Shown here piece by piece: positions 36,101-40,922 of a stretch of 64,000 bases of DNA. The stretch is from Pycnopodia helianthoides. Lineage: Eukaryota; Echinodermata; Asteroidea; Forcipulatida; Asteriidae. Made by a program: the position numbers and the translations under genes. Within the stretch, counting starts at the first letter, position 1. Each line of letters opens with the position of its first letter. The notes below the pieces were generated by a model that was not told the origin of the DNA, made no database searches, and worked only from the letters and a program-made list of their open reading frames with translations. The stretch lies in the NCBI GenBank assembly GCA_032158295.1, contig CM063260.1, forward strand, positions 6,023,501 to 6,087,500, given 5' to 3'.

Positions 36101-38620
36101 CCAAGCGTCGGCAACCAGTTTTGATCCACTTCCCTTCAACAGAAAGGGACCTGGTGAAGCTCATGTCCCGTGTTGAAGATTGCCTGCAAATCTGACGTTA
36201 CCAGACAATCTTCGTTTAAACAACTAATTTTATGCTTCCATATTATTTTCCAGACATTTCCACTGATAAAAATAGGTCGGAAATCGCCCAAATTGGACAT
36301 GCCTGGGCATATGGAGAAACAGAAATACATGTTCACTGTTAACCTCTCCATGTCTGTATTAAAAGATCTTTACCATTGCCTCTTTGCGGTATTTTTTTCC
36401 AGATTTTTCTAGGGCTTCCAGATTAATAATTTATCTCTGAGAATATGGTTGTCACAATGAACTTGACTTGACGAAGGAAAGACAACAAGGGTTCTCATAA
36501 AAAGCACCAGGATTTGTTGTTCTTTTTTTGTGGAGAGAAATAAAATAGTAATAGTAGTAATAATAAGTTATATTTTTTTGTATTTTAAGGGAAATGTGTG
36601 AAAACCTTTTCCCGTTGGATCTCAACTGACTATAAGATTTATGCTTAAGCTTAAAATATTTACACACAGGCTTAAAGTTTTTTGTAATCGATGTTATAAT
36701 GTTGGTATAATGTTAAGTGAGTTGTCGATGCTTATTCGAGAAAACCACTATTCTATACCCTAATTCTTCCAAAATGCATAATTTTAATTTTTTTTTTTGT
36801 ATTAACAGAGTCTCAAACCTGGTATTTACTGCGGCGAAGTTGTCCACACGGGAAGTTCATTAATGAAGCCGCATTATGAGAAGCACAAGTTGAATCCAGA
36901 GCTAGAATCCATCCACATATCGGCGGTTACCTTCACAGAAGCCCTAGCCCAGAGTACACCCAAGGCTTCCAGTAATCCCACTTCTGCCACCACATCGACA
37001 GTAACCGAGAGCCAAGATCATCAGGCAGCAGCAAGCGAGGTCACTAGCTCTGTGCAGGCGACTGACCTCCTTCCAAGTACTTCCTCCCCCGGGGTGGCGC
37101 CTGGCGAAGGGTTCATCACCTGCGAGCCGGACGTCTGCACGGTCGAGGACTGTCCGCACAGAGCTAAGCAGCACTTCCACTGCACTAGAGGTGACTGCCA
37201 GTTTGCAACTGAGAGCAAGGACATGCTGCAGGACCACAAGGTCAACGAGAGCGTGATCTTCCAGAGCTTTCGACAGATGAGTCGTAAACTGGACTGCCGA
37301 CGTCCAGGATGCAAGTACAACCTTCTCAATAAGCACTACCACTGCCTCCACCAGGGATGCAATTTTTCATTCTTGCAGGTGGGTATACTCTCTGGATGAA
37401 GGTTTTATAATGTTTTCTTTCGAGAATGCAAGATTTTGAAATAATATACAAAATCGCCAGTTTCTAAGAAAATGTTTGTGTCTTTCTGTGAACAGATTCA
37501 GCAGATGGAAAGTCATGGTCGTAAACACATGAGACGCATCTACGGGAAGCATTTCAATAAGCCCGGTGGCTCCTTGATTGGTCCCCAACAGCTTGTCATC
37601 CCCATGGTGTCTGCTAGCACGGTACCCTTCTCATCAGCGGTGTCAAATCAAATCATGTACACCAGCGCGGCACCCATTCTTACCCTCCCTACAGTGTCCC
37701 CGAGTGTGGTGCCCATCATCACCTCGGCTAATAACACCCCTATGAGTCACAGCGGCGTTGGGCTGATGAGCGTCGGGAACATGGGAATGGTTCACCAGGG
37801 AGGTGTTCCTGTCCAAGTCATCAGTTCCTCCTGCACGCCCAAGCCGCTGCCCCCGTTCATGATCCCACTCACCCCACTCGACGATGAAGACTCGAGCAGC
37901 AGCAGCCATCAACTGGGGGCCAGCCAGGCGTACAACGCGGAGACTCTCCTGAAGTATCAGGCGTTGGCAATGAAGAATTCAGCAGCTGTTTACCAGGCCA
38001 TGCAGACTCCCGTTCGCAAGCGGTGCCTGAATCTCATCGAGGAGGACCCCGGGGCCCCCTCGGGGTATAAGCGCTACAAGAGGGGACCGTTGGACTCGAT
38101 CATGATGGATCGCTTCCGGCGATTCGACCGCAGCGAGAACTGCAACGAGGAGGCATGCCAGTTCAACATGACGACGACGCACTACCACTGCCTGCATGAA
38201 GACTGCACGTACCGCTTCGCGGGCAAGACCATGATGTACAAGCACGCCCAGCACCACGACCGCGTCAACAGCATCATCCAGAATGACTTCCGCCGCTTCA
38301 AGGCAAACCACGAGTGCGCTCACGACGGCTGCCCGTACCAGGGCAACAGCACTCATTTCCACTGCTTGCGATGCAACTTCGCCTGCACCGACTCCGGCAA
38401 GGTAGCGGTGCACCGTAAACAGCACGTCAAGACGGACACAATCTCGGCGGCCGGGTTCCGGCAGTACAGCAGCGCCGAGCCGTGCGGGTTCGTCAACTGC
38501 AAGTACACCCTGAGGTACTCCCACTTTCATTGCAATAGAGAGGGGTGCGTCCAGGGGGTGATCGGGATGACCCAGATGGAGACTCATCGCCGGAGACACC
38601 TTCTCAATGTGCGAGTCTAA
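1..38620 (+). CDS. CASZ1: CASZ1/Castor zinc-finger transcription factor, 12 exons, 5' partial
   Basis: This spliced gene encodes a nuclear DNA-binding factor of the Castor family, which controls neural and cardiac cell fate in flies and vertebrates. I joined the exons 1-135, 14640-15095, 17847-18456, 19562-19651, 24572-24736, 27205-27495, 28391-28886, 29342-29558, 31933-32055, 35887-36010, 36809-37378 and 37496-38620. All introns have GT-AG ends and all phases match, except at exon 19562-19651, which is one base short. The product is about 1,466 residues, with the N terminus missing. Eleven fingers of the Castor pattern (C-x4/7-C, then an HYHC or HFHC core, then H-x3/4-H) follow an N-terminal region with SKYD repeats. 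Eleven fingers match the long vertebrate isoform. The identification is firm; the upstream start lies outside the window. Confidence 0.95.
1166..1558 (+). repeat. Dispersed repeat C, copy 1
   Basis: This roughly 390-bp element recurs at 17403-17580 and 20756-21118. Shared landmarks are a TGCGCTTTAGC-like start, CAGGAAGTTTTAGT, ATCTTTCTGATGTGATAATG, and a right part with a TAGGTCGCACAG box. The sequence around TAGTGGCC and GTAGCCCAC recurs within the element. No protein is recognisable. It is probably an old non-autonomous transposon, but I saw no clear terminal repeat. Confidence 0.6.
3472..3498. repeat. CA microsatellite
   Basis: A run of about 13 CA units lies just after a C-rich stretch of roughly 50 bp. 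It is a simple sequence repeat within CASZ1 intron A. Confidence 0.85.
4015..4408 (+). mobile_element. MITE family B2, copy 1 (long terminal inverted repeats)
   Basis: The ends are inverted copies: TTAAAGGGACATTACAGAAT at the left and ATTCTGTAATGTTCCTTT at the right, enclosing about 394 bp with no ORF of note. A near-identical copy lies in the opposite orientation at 8293-8682, sharing internal blocks such as GATGATGATAGT and CGATCGATCTCAAACTTCTA. The structure fits a non-autonomous DNA transposon. Confidence 0.85.
4850..5100 (+). repeat. Degenerate repeat D with GGTCCGCC-type motifs
   Basis: The stretch is rich in repeated CTGGTCC, GGTCCGCCAG and GGCCAGCCGG blocks, and shares the end of a similar stretch at 35325-35470 (AGTGGTCC... 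followed by a block ending ATTGTTC-AAAT). It has an imperfect palindromic character. No product is recognised; it is probably an old transposon fragment. Confidence 0.45.
5415..5838 (+). mobile_element. Full-length tRNA-derived SINE
   Basis: The first 95 bp resemble a tRNA with a long variable arm (Leu/Ser type). There is an A-box-like TGGCCGAGCGG and a B-box-like GGGTTCGAGTACC, followed by a 330-bp body ending in GGCGCTCTACAAATACCTGATG. Related pieces occur in reverse at 23371-23538 and 55118-55295. The missing acceptor-stem pairing and the long tail argue against a functional tRNA gene. Confidence 0.85.
7732..8105 (+). mobile_element. MITE family B1, copy 1
   Basis: This is a 374-bp element with terminal inverted repeats. 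The left end is TTTAAAGACACTGGACACCT and the right end is AGTGTCCAGTGTCTTTAAA. The interior contains the landmarks ACTATCAACAGCTCT and CTCAATTGGTCGTC, shared with the copies at 50508-50847, 52266-52570 and, in part, 29215-29332. It is non-coding. Confidence 0.88.
8293..8682 (-). mobile_element. MITE family B2, copy 2 (inverted relative to copy 1)
   Basis: This element begins TAAAGGAACATTACAGAAT and ends ATTCTGTAATGTTCCTTTAA. It is a close reverse-complement match of 4015-4408 over its whole length. The two copies lie about 3.9 kb apart in the same intron, so the transcript could pair over nearly 400 nt. Confidence 0.87.
8917..9303 (+). mobile_element. MITE family B3
   Basis: Terminal inverted repeats are present: GGCAAAGTATACCTTTGGT on the left and ACCAAAGGTATACCCTTCCC on the right, enclosing about 387 bp. 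The 3' half (CGACAGCTGCAGTGCTTCTT, then TTTTTGTGGTCGTTAATT) matches the MITE-derived end of CASZ1 intron G near 29260-29332. Confidence 0.82.
9304..9492 (+). mobile_element. Degenerate MITE family A fragment
   Basis: It retains the internal landmarks of family A (AACTTTCTGCTTAG, ACCAGTCAGAATG, TTTTGGCTGGTAACCC and GCGGCTCTAAGTGA), but both terminal repeats are decayed. It abuts the B3 element. Confidence 0.5.
9924..10195 (+). mobile_element. Degenerate MITE family B fragment
   Basis: It starts TTAAAGGGTCACATGCC and contains the family B internal block TGAGCTCAAACTTTCACAGG followed by ATATGTTGGGTAAACACAAAG. The right terminal repeat is not recognisable. Confidence 0.5.
14640..15095 (+). CDS. 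CASZ1: CASZ1 exon B: basic stretch and first SKYD motif
   Basis: The acceptor is TTTGTTTACAG|AAAAC and the donor is GAAGCAG|GTACG, with phase 1 at both ends. It encodes about 152 residues: the basic segment [15 protein letters not shown], a Ser/Pro/Asn-rich linker, an acidic patch ([13 protein letters not shown]) and the motif [15 protein letters not shown] content is clearly higher than in the flanking intron. GKRKR could serve as a nuclear localisation signal (inference). The frame stays open for about 220 bp past the donor, but that part is derived from a SINE. Confidence 0.92.
15190..15345 (+). mobile_element. tRNA-like SINE fragment
   Basis: It has an A-box-like TTGGCTCAGTGG and a B-box-like GGTCCGAATCCAGC, then TGGATTGTGGGTTTTCAGTCCT, whose last part (TGGGTTTTCAGTCCT) is shared with 27800-27935. 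It lies fewer than 100 bp after the donor of exon B. Confidence 0.6.
16185..16412 (+). other. Unexplained ORF, 75 codons
   Basis: A frame ending in TAG after VVVPCE has a balanced, protein-like composition. It includes the stretches [19 protein letters not shown] and [16 protein letters not shown], unlike the homopolymer ORFs nearby. A possible acceptor (CTTTGCAG) lies at 16208-16215. I recognise no family. It may be a transposon remnant or a chance ORF. Confidence 0.2.
16532..16695. mobile_element. Short palindromic element (family H)
   Basis: The left end GGATTAGCCATGTGCGTGTA and the right end TACACTCAAACGGCTGAATC are imperfect inverted repeats, extended inward by the well-matched AGAGCCTCGA and TCGAGGCTCT. 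The 164-bp element has no coding capacity and is of MITE type. Confidence 0.7.
17403..17580 (+). repeat. Dispersed repeat C, copy 2 (truncated)
   Basis: It shares CAGGAAGTTTTAGTAGCC and ATCTTTCTGATGTATTAACG with the copies at 1166 and 20756, but lacks their right half. Confidence 0.6.
17847..18456 (+). CDS. CASZ1: CASZ1 exon C: SKYD motif repeats
   Basis: The acceptor is CATTACACAG|GTCAAG (phase 1) and the donor is CACTAG|GTAAGC (phase 2). About 203 residues carry three SKY motifs: [15 protein letters not shown] near the start, [20 protein letters not shown] in the middle, and FSKYITR at the 3' end leading into the first finger. Between them is a Ser/Thr-rich linker. Codon use is GC-rich compared with the AT-rich introns. 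The SKYD repeats are characteristic of Castor proteins; their biochemical role is not evident from sequence. Confidence 0.93.
18457..19561 (+). other. CASZ1 intron C
   Basis: The intron contains a stretch at 18640-18760 (ACTTTATTATCCCACACTGG) reminiscent of the 3' tails of LINE or SINE elements, and a run of 12 G at 19021. Nothing coding was seen. Confidence 0.6.
19562..19651 (+). CDS. CASZ1: CASZ1 exon D: first half of zinc finger 1, with a 1-nt frameshift
   Basis: The acceptor is GTTTTTCAG|ATATTC (phase 2 input) and the donor is TTTGCT|GTAAGT. The first part reads in frame as [17 protein letters not shown]. The second part reads [13 protein letters not shown], but one frame over. The break is at TTAAAG (about 19612-19617), where one base appears to be missing. 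The exon is 90 nt, while the flanking phases (2 before, 0 after) require 91. Both the protein homology and the phase therefore call for one more base. An assembly error in a short A run is the simplest explanation; a real inactivating allele is the alternative. Confidence 0.88.
19925..20160 (+). repeat. 31-bp minisatellite, about 7 units
   Basis: Units built on ATGAATATGGTAAATAGAAG plus ATGGCTAATTC recur head to tail, with shorter units near 19940 and 20000. The units differ by substitutions (AACTCATGAG, AGGTCATAAA) and small deletions. Confidence 0.85.
20756..21118 (+). repeat. Dispersed repeat C, copy 3
   Basis: It matches 1166-1558 along most of its length, including CAGGAAGTTTTAGTAGCC, TGATAATGGTAGCGATCACA and AAGTCGCACAGTTTTTTTAA, and ends in a GCCGGGCTTGTGTTTAAG block. 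Confidence 0.65.
22366..22560 (+). CDS. Possible small secreted Cys-containing peptide (speculative)
   Basis: An ATG-started ORF of 64 codons begins with a hydrophobic stretch ([18 protein letters not shown]) that looks like a signal peptide. [16 protein letters not shown] with four Cys follows, then a basic tail. The local base composition is richer in GC than the surrounding intron. No family is recognised and no promoter or splice sites were identified. A chance ORF is quite possible. Confidence 0.18.
   Translation: MAHTTVMLLCVAALFCAYKAARCDWGPCKITLGCYQYCRVPIRKHFHKSSLLPLFVSFGRTSSE
23371..23538 (-). mobile_element. tRNA-derived SINE fragment, reverse
   Basis: Reverse-complement counterpart of the SINE at 5415. 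The tRNA-like head (GTCGTGGCCGAGCGG on the minus strand) lies at the right end, and a truncated body with TATATAGCGCC at the left. Most of the body is deleted. Confidence 0.72.
23652..23845 (-). mobile_element. tRNA-like SINE, second family, reverse copy
   Basis: The minus strand carries an A-box-like sequence and a B-box-like GGGTTCGAATCTC, followed by a tail with TTGGGAAAGTACTAAG and TTAACACACATC. The same tail occurs at 24430-24505 in forward orientation and at 24225-24290 in reverse. Confidence 0.7.
24220..24505. mobile_element. Head-to-head pair of tRNA-like SINEs
   Basis: A reverse copy (24220-24360) and a forward copy (24361-24505) meet at GGGCTAGCTCGGTGG. The forward copy has GGTGGTCTAGTGGTAAGA (A-box-like) and GGGTTCCAATCCCACC (B-box-like). 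Both tails end in the shared ACACATCGG block. The head alone resembles a tRNA, but the attached tail and the mirrored copy point to retroposons. Confidence 0.72.
24572..24736 (+). CDS. CASZ1: CASZ1 exon E: end of finger 1, start of finger 2
   Basis: The acceptor is TTTATGCAG|AGATTC and the donor is TTACAG|GTTTGT, phase 0 on both sides, 55 codons. [19 protein letters not shown] supplies the two His ligands of finger 1. The conserved linker [14 protein letters not shown] and finger 2 (C-x6-C, then HTHYHCLQ) follow. The frame is open for about 340 bp past the donor, but the composition there is intronic and the next finger half lies at 27205. Confidence 0.95.
25303..25532. mobile_element. MITE family F with inverted repeats of about 40 bp
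   Basis: The left arm (TAGAGACTGGTGCTATGTCA, then CATGGTTTGGGGCAAGCTT) is mirrored by the right arm (AAGCTTGCCCCGACACCATG, then TGACATAGCAACTGTCTCT). The loop is about 150 bp and non-coding. Confidence 0.82.
25563..26213 (+). repeat. 216-bp tandem repeat, 3 copies
   Basis: GTGACTTAAACAAGTCATTG starts at 25563, 25779 and 25995, giving a regular period of 216 bp. The copies are almost identical (differences such as TTATTTAAAT versus TTATTCAAAT and one A-run length), which implies a recent expansion. An expansion or collapse in assembly is possible. Confidence 0.95.
26581..26783 (+). mobile_element. MITE family A copy
   Basis: It begins GGGCCCAAGTTCATAGAGCT and ends CAACTCTATGAAACAGCGCC, with the internal landmarks AGGATACCAGTCA and TTTTGGCTGGTAAC. 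It is about 200 bp and non-coding. Confidence 0.8.
27205..27495 (+). CDS. CASZ1: CASZ1 exon F: fingers 2 (end), 3 and 4 (start)
   Basis: The acceptor is ATCATGCAG|ACCGGC and the donor is CATGAG|GTGTGT, phase 0, 97 codons. It completes finger 2 ([20 protein letters not shown]) and contains finger 3 entire (CGVPNC, then [10 protein letters not shown], then HKTYH). It ends in the linker [10 protein letters not shown] that leads into finger 4. The strong GC-rich codon bias stands out from the introns. Confidence 0.95.
27608..27785. mobile_element. MITE family G
   Basis: The 178-bp element has terminal inverted repeats of about 28 bp: AATACACCGATCCAGTAGGC at the left and GCCTACTGGATCGGTGTATT at the right. 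The interior has no gene. Confidence 0.85.
27800..27935 (+). mobile_element. tRNA-like SINE fragment
   Basis: It has an A-box-like GACGTAGTGGTA and a B-box-like GGTTTGAAACCCGCC, then TGGGTTTTCAGTCCT, which also follows the tRNA-like head at 15190-15345. Confidence 0.6.
28391..28886 (+). CDS. CASZ1: CASZ1 exon G: finger 4 and linker
   Basis: The acceptor is TTAACTCCAG|AAATGC (phase 0) and the donor is CAGATAG|GTACAG (phase 1). It opens with [18 protein letters not shown] and [18 protein letters not shown], completing finger 4. A basic segment ([17 protein letters not shown]) and a Thr/Ser-rich linker follow, with no finger for about 120 residues. Confidence 0.94.
28887..29341 (+). other. CASZ1 intron G, with a MITE-derived 3' end
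   Basis: A 455-bp intron. Its last 130 bp before the acceptor (about 29215-29332) match the right half of MITE family B elements, including ACTATCAACAGCTGCAGTGC, TTTTGTGGTCATTAATTTTT and GGAGTATTTACCAAT. Only nine intronic bases remain between the MITE end and the exon. Confidence 0.75.
29215..29332 (+). mobile_element. MITE family B 3' half abutting a splice acceptor
   Basis: Aligned by eye to 9180-9285 (CGACAGCTGCAGTGCTTCTT, then TGTGGTCGTTAATTTTTGGA) and to 7990-8090. The left half and the terminal repeat are missing. It occupies the place where the branch point and pyrimidine tract of the downstream acceptor should lie. Confidence 0.78.
29342..29558 (+). CDS. CASZ1: CASZ1 exon H: Ala/Thr-rich linker
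   Basis: The acceptor is TCTATGACAG|ATTTAA and the donor is CTCATGAG|GTAAGT (phase 1 in, phase 2 out). It encodes 72 residues: an Ala/Val/Thr-rich stretch ([19 protein letters not shown]), a Ser-rich part, and [12 protein letters not shown], which leads into finger 5. The acceptor has almost no pyrimidine tract. Confidence 0.9.
29694..29931 (+). mobile_element. MITE family A copy, with an internal duplication
   Basis: Starts TCAATTTCATAGAGCTGTGA. The right arm contains GCTTAAGCGCTTACCAGCT twice and ends in GGAATTGGACCCT. It is longer than other copies because of that duplication. Confidence 0.75.
30340..30455 (-). mobile_element. tRNA-like SINE, third family, reverse
   Basis: The minus strand shows CCCAGTTGGTAGAGTACC (A-box-like) and GCAGGTTCAAGTCCCGC (B-box-like). 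The tail TTTTCTTTGTTCAACC is shared with 33290-33325 and 4795-4835. A functional tRNA is unlikely because the acceptor stem does not pair and the copy is tailed. Confidence 0.6.
30675..30872 (+). mobile_element. MITE family A, best-preserved copy
   Basis: A 198-bp near-palindrome with ends GGGCCCAATTTCATAGAGCT and AGCTCTATGAAATTGGGCCC (exact inverted repeats, extended by TAAGC-rich arms). The interior carries AGGATACCAGTCAC and TTTGGCTGGTAACC. There is no ORF. It is the reference for the other copies in the window. Confidence 0.92.
31933..32055 (+). CDS. CASZ1: CASZ1 exon I: finger 5
   Basis: The acceptor is GTCCGTACAG|GTTCAC and the donor is CATGCTAG|GTAAAT, phase 2 on both sides. About 41 residues read [20 protein letters not shown], then C-x4-C in CKVEDC and KEGVNKHAR. 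This is a full Castor finger apart from its last His, which comes from the next exon. The exon is too short to stand out as an ORF but phase and homology are clear. Confidence 0.94.
34257..34449 (+). mobile_element. MITE family A copy
   Basis: The left end is decayed (CTAATTTTGTAACGCTGCTT). The right end AGCTCTAATGAAATTGGGCC is intact. Internal ACCAGTCAAAGACGG and TTTTGGCTGCACCC are present. Confidence 0.72.
34485..34670 (+). mobile_element. Degenerate MITE family A relative
   Basis: It has GTATTTCATAAATCTGG at the left and CAGCTTCTATAAATTGGGCC at the right, with GGTTACCAGTCAAAATACC in the middle. It lies directly after another family A copy. Confidence 0.55.
35518..35697 (+). mobile_element. 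MITE family A copy, right end truncated
   Basis: Starts GGGCCCAATTTCATAGAGCT and runs through AGCAGGATACCAGTCACAGC and TTTTGGCTGGTAACC to GCTTAAACAGCTCCTGG, where the terminal repeat stops. Confidence 0.8.
35887..36010 (+). CDS. CASZ1: CASZ1 exon J: first half of finger 6
   Basis: The acceptor is TATGTGTCAG|ATATCA (phase 2) and the donor is ATGTGG|GTGAGT (phase 0). It encodes [20 protein letters not shown], then [19 protein letters not shown] and MW. It supplies the final His of finger 5 and the cysteine pair of finger 6. The short exon is confirmed by phase on both sides. Confidence 0.92.
36011..36808 (+). other. CASZ1 intron J
   Basis: An 800-bp AT-rich intron with no recognisable element beyond short A/T and TAA runs near 36540. 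Confidence 0.6.
36809..37378 (+). CDS. CASZ1: CASZ1 exon K: fingers 6 (end), 7 and 8 (start)
   Basis: The acceptor is GTATTAACAG|AGTCTC and the donor is TTGCAG|GTGGGT, phase 0, 190 codons. It starts [20 protein letters not shown], then PHYEKHK (rest of finger 6). A Thr/Ser-rich linker of about 75 residues follows, then finger 7 ([16 protein letters not shown]) and the first half of finger 8 ([19 protein letters not shown]). Confidence 0.94.
37496..38620 (+). CDS. CASZ1: CASZ1 terminal exon: fingers 8 (end) to 11 and stop
   Basis: The acceptor is TCTGTGAACAG|ATTCAG. 374 codons follow to TAA. It begins [14 protein letters not shown] (His pair of finger 8). A Pro/Ser/Val-rich linker of about 165 residues follows, then fingers 9 ([17 protein letters not shown]), 10 ([17 protein letters not shown]) and 11 ([17 protein letters not shown]), each introduced by a DRFRRF, NDFRRF or AGFRQY linker. 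The protein ends shortly after [11 protein letters not shown]. Long antisense ORFs here are shadows of the GC-rich coding strand. Confidence 0.96.
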   Translation: MQQMESHGRKHMRRIYGKHFNKPGGSLIGPQQLVIPMVSASTVPFSSAVSNQIMYTSAAPILTLPTVSPSVVPIITSANNTPMSHSGVGLMSVGNMGMVHQGGVPVQVISSSCTPKPLPPFMIPLTPLDDEDSSSSSHQLGASQAYNAETLLKYQALAMKNSAAVYQAMQTPVRKRCLNLIEEDPGAPSGYKRYKRGPLDSIMMDRFRRFDRSENCNEEACQFNMTTTHYHCLHEDCTYRFAGKTMMYKHAQHHDRVNSIIQNDFRRFKANHECAHDGCPYQGNSTHFHCLRCNFACTDSGKVAVHRKQHVKTDTISAAGFRQYSSAEPCGFVNCKYTLRYSHFHCNREGCVQGVIGMTQMETHRRRHLLNVRV

Positions 38621-39104
38621 GACGGTCGGCTGACTCGTCATGTGCAATCCCAGGTGAAGTGTAGTGAAGTGTTTTCCTCGAGCGCGTCATGCACGCGGAC
38701 ATCACCTGTTTCCCCCTTAATAGAATCACATGTACATCACATGGTTATGATGTCATCATGCTGGAATCAAACCAGCCTCCGTGGTCGGACAAGGCACGAA
38801 CCAATTTCATCGCGAGAAAAAAGTATTTTCTGAGGAACGAGACAGTGTACTTAAATCGTAAATGCAATGAGGATGTGGGGTTTGGTTGAAACCTTCGCTG
38901 TTGGATCCACAATGGTCTGTGTGAGCAACAGCAACAAACAAGTAACATGCAATGGTAGGTCACAGTACGCATCAATGAGTCCTTGAGTTTGAAGTTGGTC
39001 TGCAGGTTCCTGGTAGATATAGCTCGAATGATAACGTCATGGGTAAAAGAAAAAATTAAGTAATAAACCACAAAGGAAACTGATTTGGTACACAAAATTT
39101 GGGT

Positions 39105-39620
39105 ACAATCGGTAACATCATATGGGCCTCTCAAATAGGCAGCATACCCAAATGGGTACACAATGGGTATGCAGCATGAAATTGTGATGGAATCTGATGA
39201 AATTATACATTTACGTGCATAGTGAGTGCACACCGGGTACATACTGGGTACATCAGGGGTGCATTTACATACCCAGTACATCTTACATGTAAGTGGCCAA
39301 TGGGTACATTTTGGGGTTTCATTTCGGATACACAGTGGGTACAAATACATGGGTGTGCTGTGGTTGCACAATGAGTGTACACTGGATACAACCTGGGTGT
39401 CTTAAAGGTACACAGTAGGTACCTACCTAGCACATCATATGGTACGAAATGAGGACTTCAGGTACATAATGGGTGCAGAAGGGTACACACTGGGTACCTC
39501 ATTGTTGTATCCAAAAGGTGTATTACGGGTTCAAACAGGTACATTGGGTTTACAGTATATGTGCATGAAGGCTCATAACGGGGCACAATCGGGTTGTTTT
39601 GTGTTCACCACGGGCACAAT
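39105..39620 (+). repeat. Degenerate TGGGTACA-type array
   Basis: Variants of ATGGGTACA, CTGGGTACA and GGTACACA occur about every 15-30 bp with no strict period. Examples are at 39142, 39300 and 39476-39500. This is a cryptic, decayed short-unit repeat about 0.5 kb after the CASZ1 stop. Confidence 0.7.
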
Positions 39621-40391
39621 TGGATTTTCATGTTGTCATTTACTGAAGTTTTTGAGTTTAGTCAACAAACCAGAGGACCCATAGATGAAGTATCATAACC
39701 AGTATCTACTGCCATTGCTGTTTTGTATAAATGATACATATGCATGAACAATGACAAACCATGCATAGTCATGTCTTCTTAATATATGCTAATGAGTTAA
39801 TATATGCAAGTAGTTTAAATAGTCACACCCAATTACCGGATGGATCCAAAGGCAGCTTTATTCGAGTTGAGTATCTTAAGAATAACTTCCTGCCTTGAAA
39901 TACAAAAATTTCTACAAATGCGGTTCATTTTATCAATGGGACTAATCATAACATCACATTCTATATTTTGACAGAATTAATTTTTTCGGGTTTGTAAAAT
40001 TCCATGATATCGCACTAAGCACGATTGTGCTAGTCTTCCTCGCGCACCAATAACTTTATCATCAGAATCTCATCCACCAAGTGCCGTGTTTTAACATTTT
40101 TCCTCATGTAAATCCAGGAACGAAGCATTTAATAATTGCTCGGTCCAATAGCGTCAGTTAATACATGCACGTAGGACATCAAGTTTCCTCGTGGGGTGAA
40201 AGGTCAGATACAGTTGTAGTTTTGCCCCCCTCACCAAGAAACGGCTGTATCCGAATTGATGACTTTGGCTGTGGCTTCGGCTTGAGCACTGGAGAGTCTT
40301 AACATAGTCAGTGCAGCCAGTGGATAGCCACAGCTGAAGTGGCTTGATTCGGCGCAGCTTCAGGAGCGCCGCAAGAGCCGGGGACGTTCCA

Positions 40392-40564
40392 GAGCCCAAT
40401 TTCATAGAGCTGCTTTAGCAGAAAATATATTGCTTAACAAAATGTCTGCTAAGCAGAAATGAGCAGGACACCAGTCACATGTTGTAGTTTGGCTGGTAAC
40501 CTTATTCTGGGTAAGCATACTTTTGTTGTGCTTAGCTATTTTTTGTGCTTATGAAATTGGGCCC
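40392..40564 (+). mobile_element. MITE family A copy
   Basis: Ends GAGCCCAATTTCATAGAGCT and TGAAATTGGGCCC. Internal GAGCAGGACACCAGTCACA and TTTGGCTGGTAACC are present. Slightly shortened at the right arm. Confidence 0.83.
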
Positions 40565-40855
40565 AGGTGTGAATGAGCGTTCTTGTAGGTATACGTCCGC
40601 AATCCAGTGGACCGTCAGAACGTTGTACCGGACCCCATCATTGTGGGGGACATTCTTGCATGAGAGAATATGCGCATTTTAAAAACGTTCCAATGGAATT
40701 CTGCGGCAGTCTCAACGGCCCCGGTCCGTGTACGACGGCGGGTAAACTAAACCGATCCAATTAAGACGTTCCTATCCGCTTGTAGACACTCCCTGATGAT
40801 ACATCACTGGACTTTCTGCGTCCTGTGTAGGATGATATCCATGGGGGGGGGGGGG

Positions 40856-40922
40856 TACCTCGGGCGGGATTCGAACCCACCGTCTTCATTCTAGAGTAGA
40901 CCGCTAGACCATCAGGTGATCA
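40856..40922 (-). mobile_element. tRNA-like SINE remnant
   Basis: The plus strand shows GGGCGGGATTCGAACCCACC and CTAGACCATCAGG. Reversed, these are B-box-like and A-box-like blocks similar to the element at 23652-23845. It is preceded by a run of G. Confidence 0.55.

Noticed and set aside
37979..38647. 222-codon minus-strand ORF opposite the last CASZ1 exon
   Set aside because: It is the antisense shadow of GC-rich coding sequence. The plus strand encodes clear fingers 9-11.
38745..39371. 208-codon minus-strand ORF rich in Tyr, Cys and Pro (YPVCTH-like)
   Set aside because: It reads through the TGGGTACA array, so the repeated VCTHC and MYPVC are products of the DNA repeat. No domain or start context is visible.
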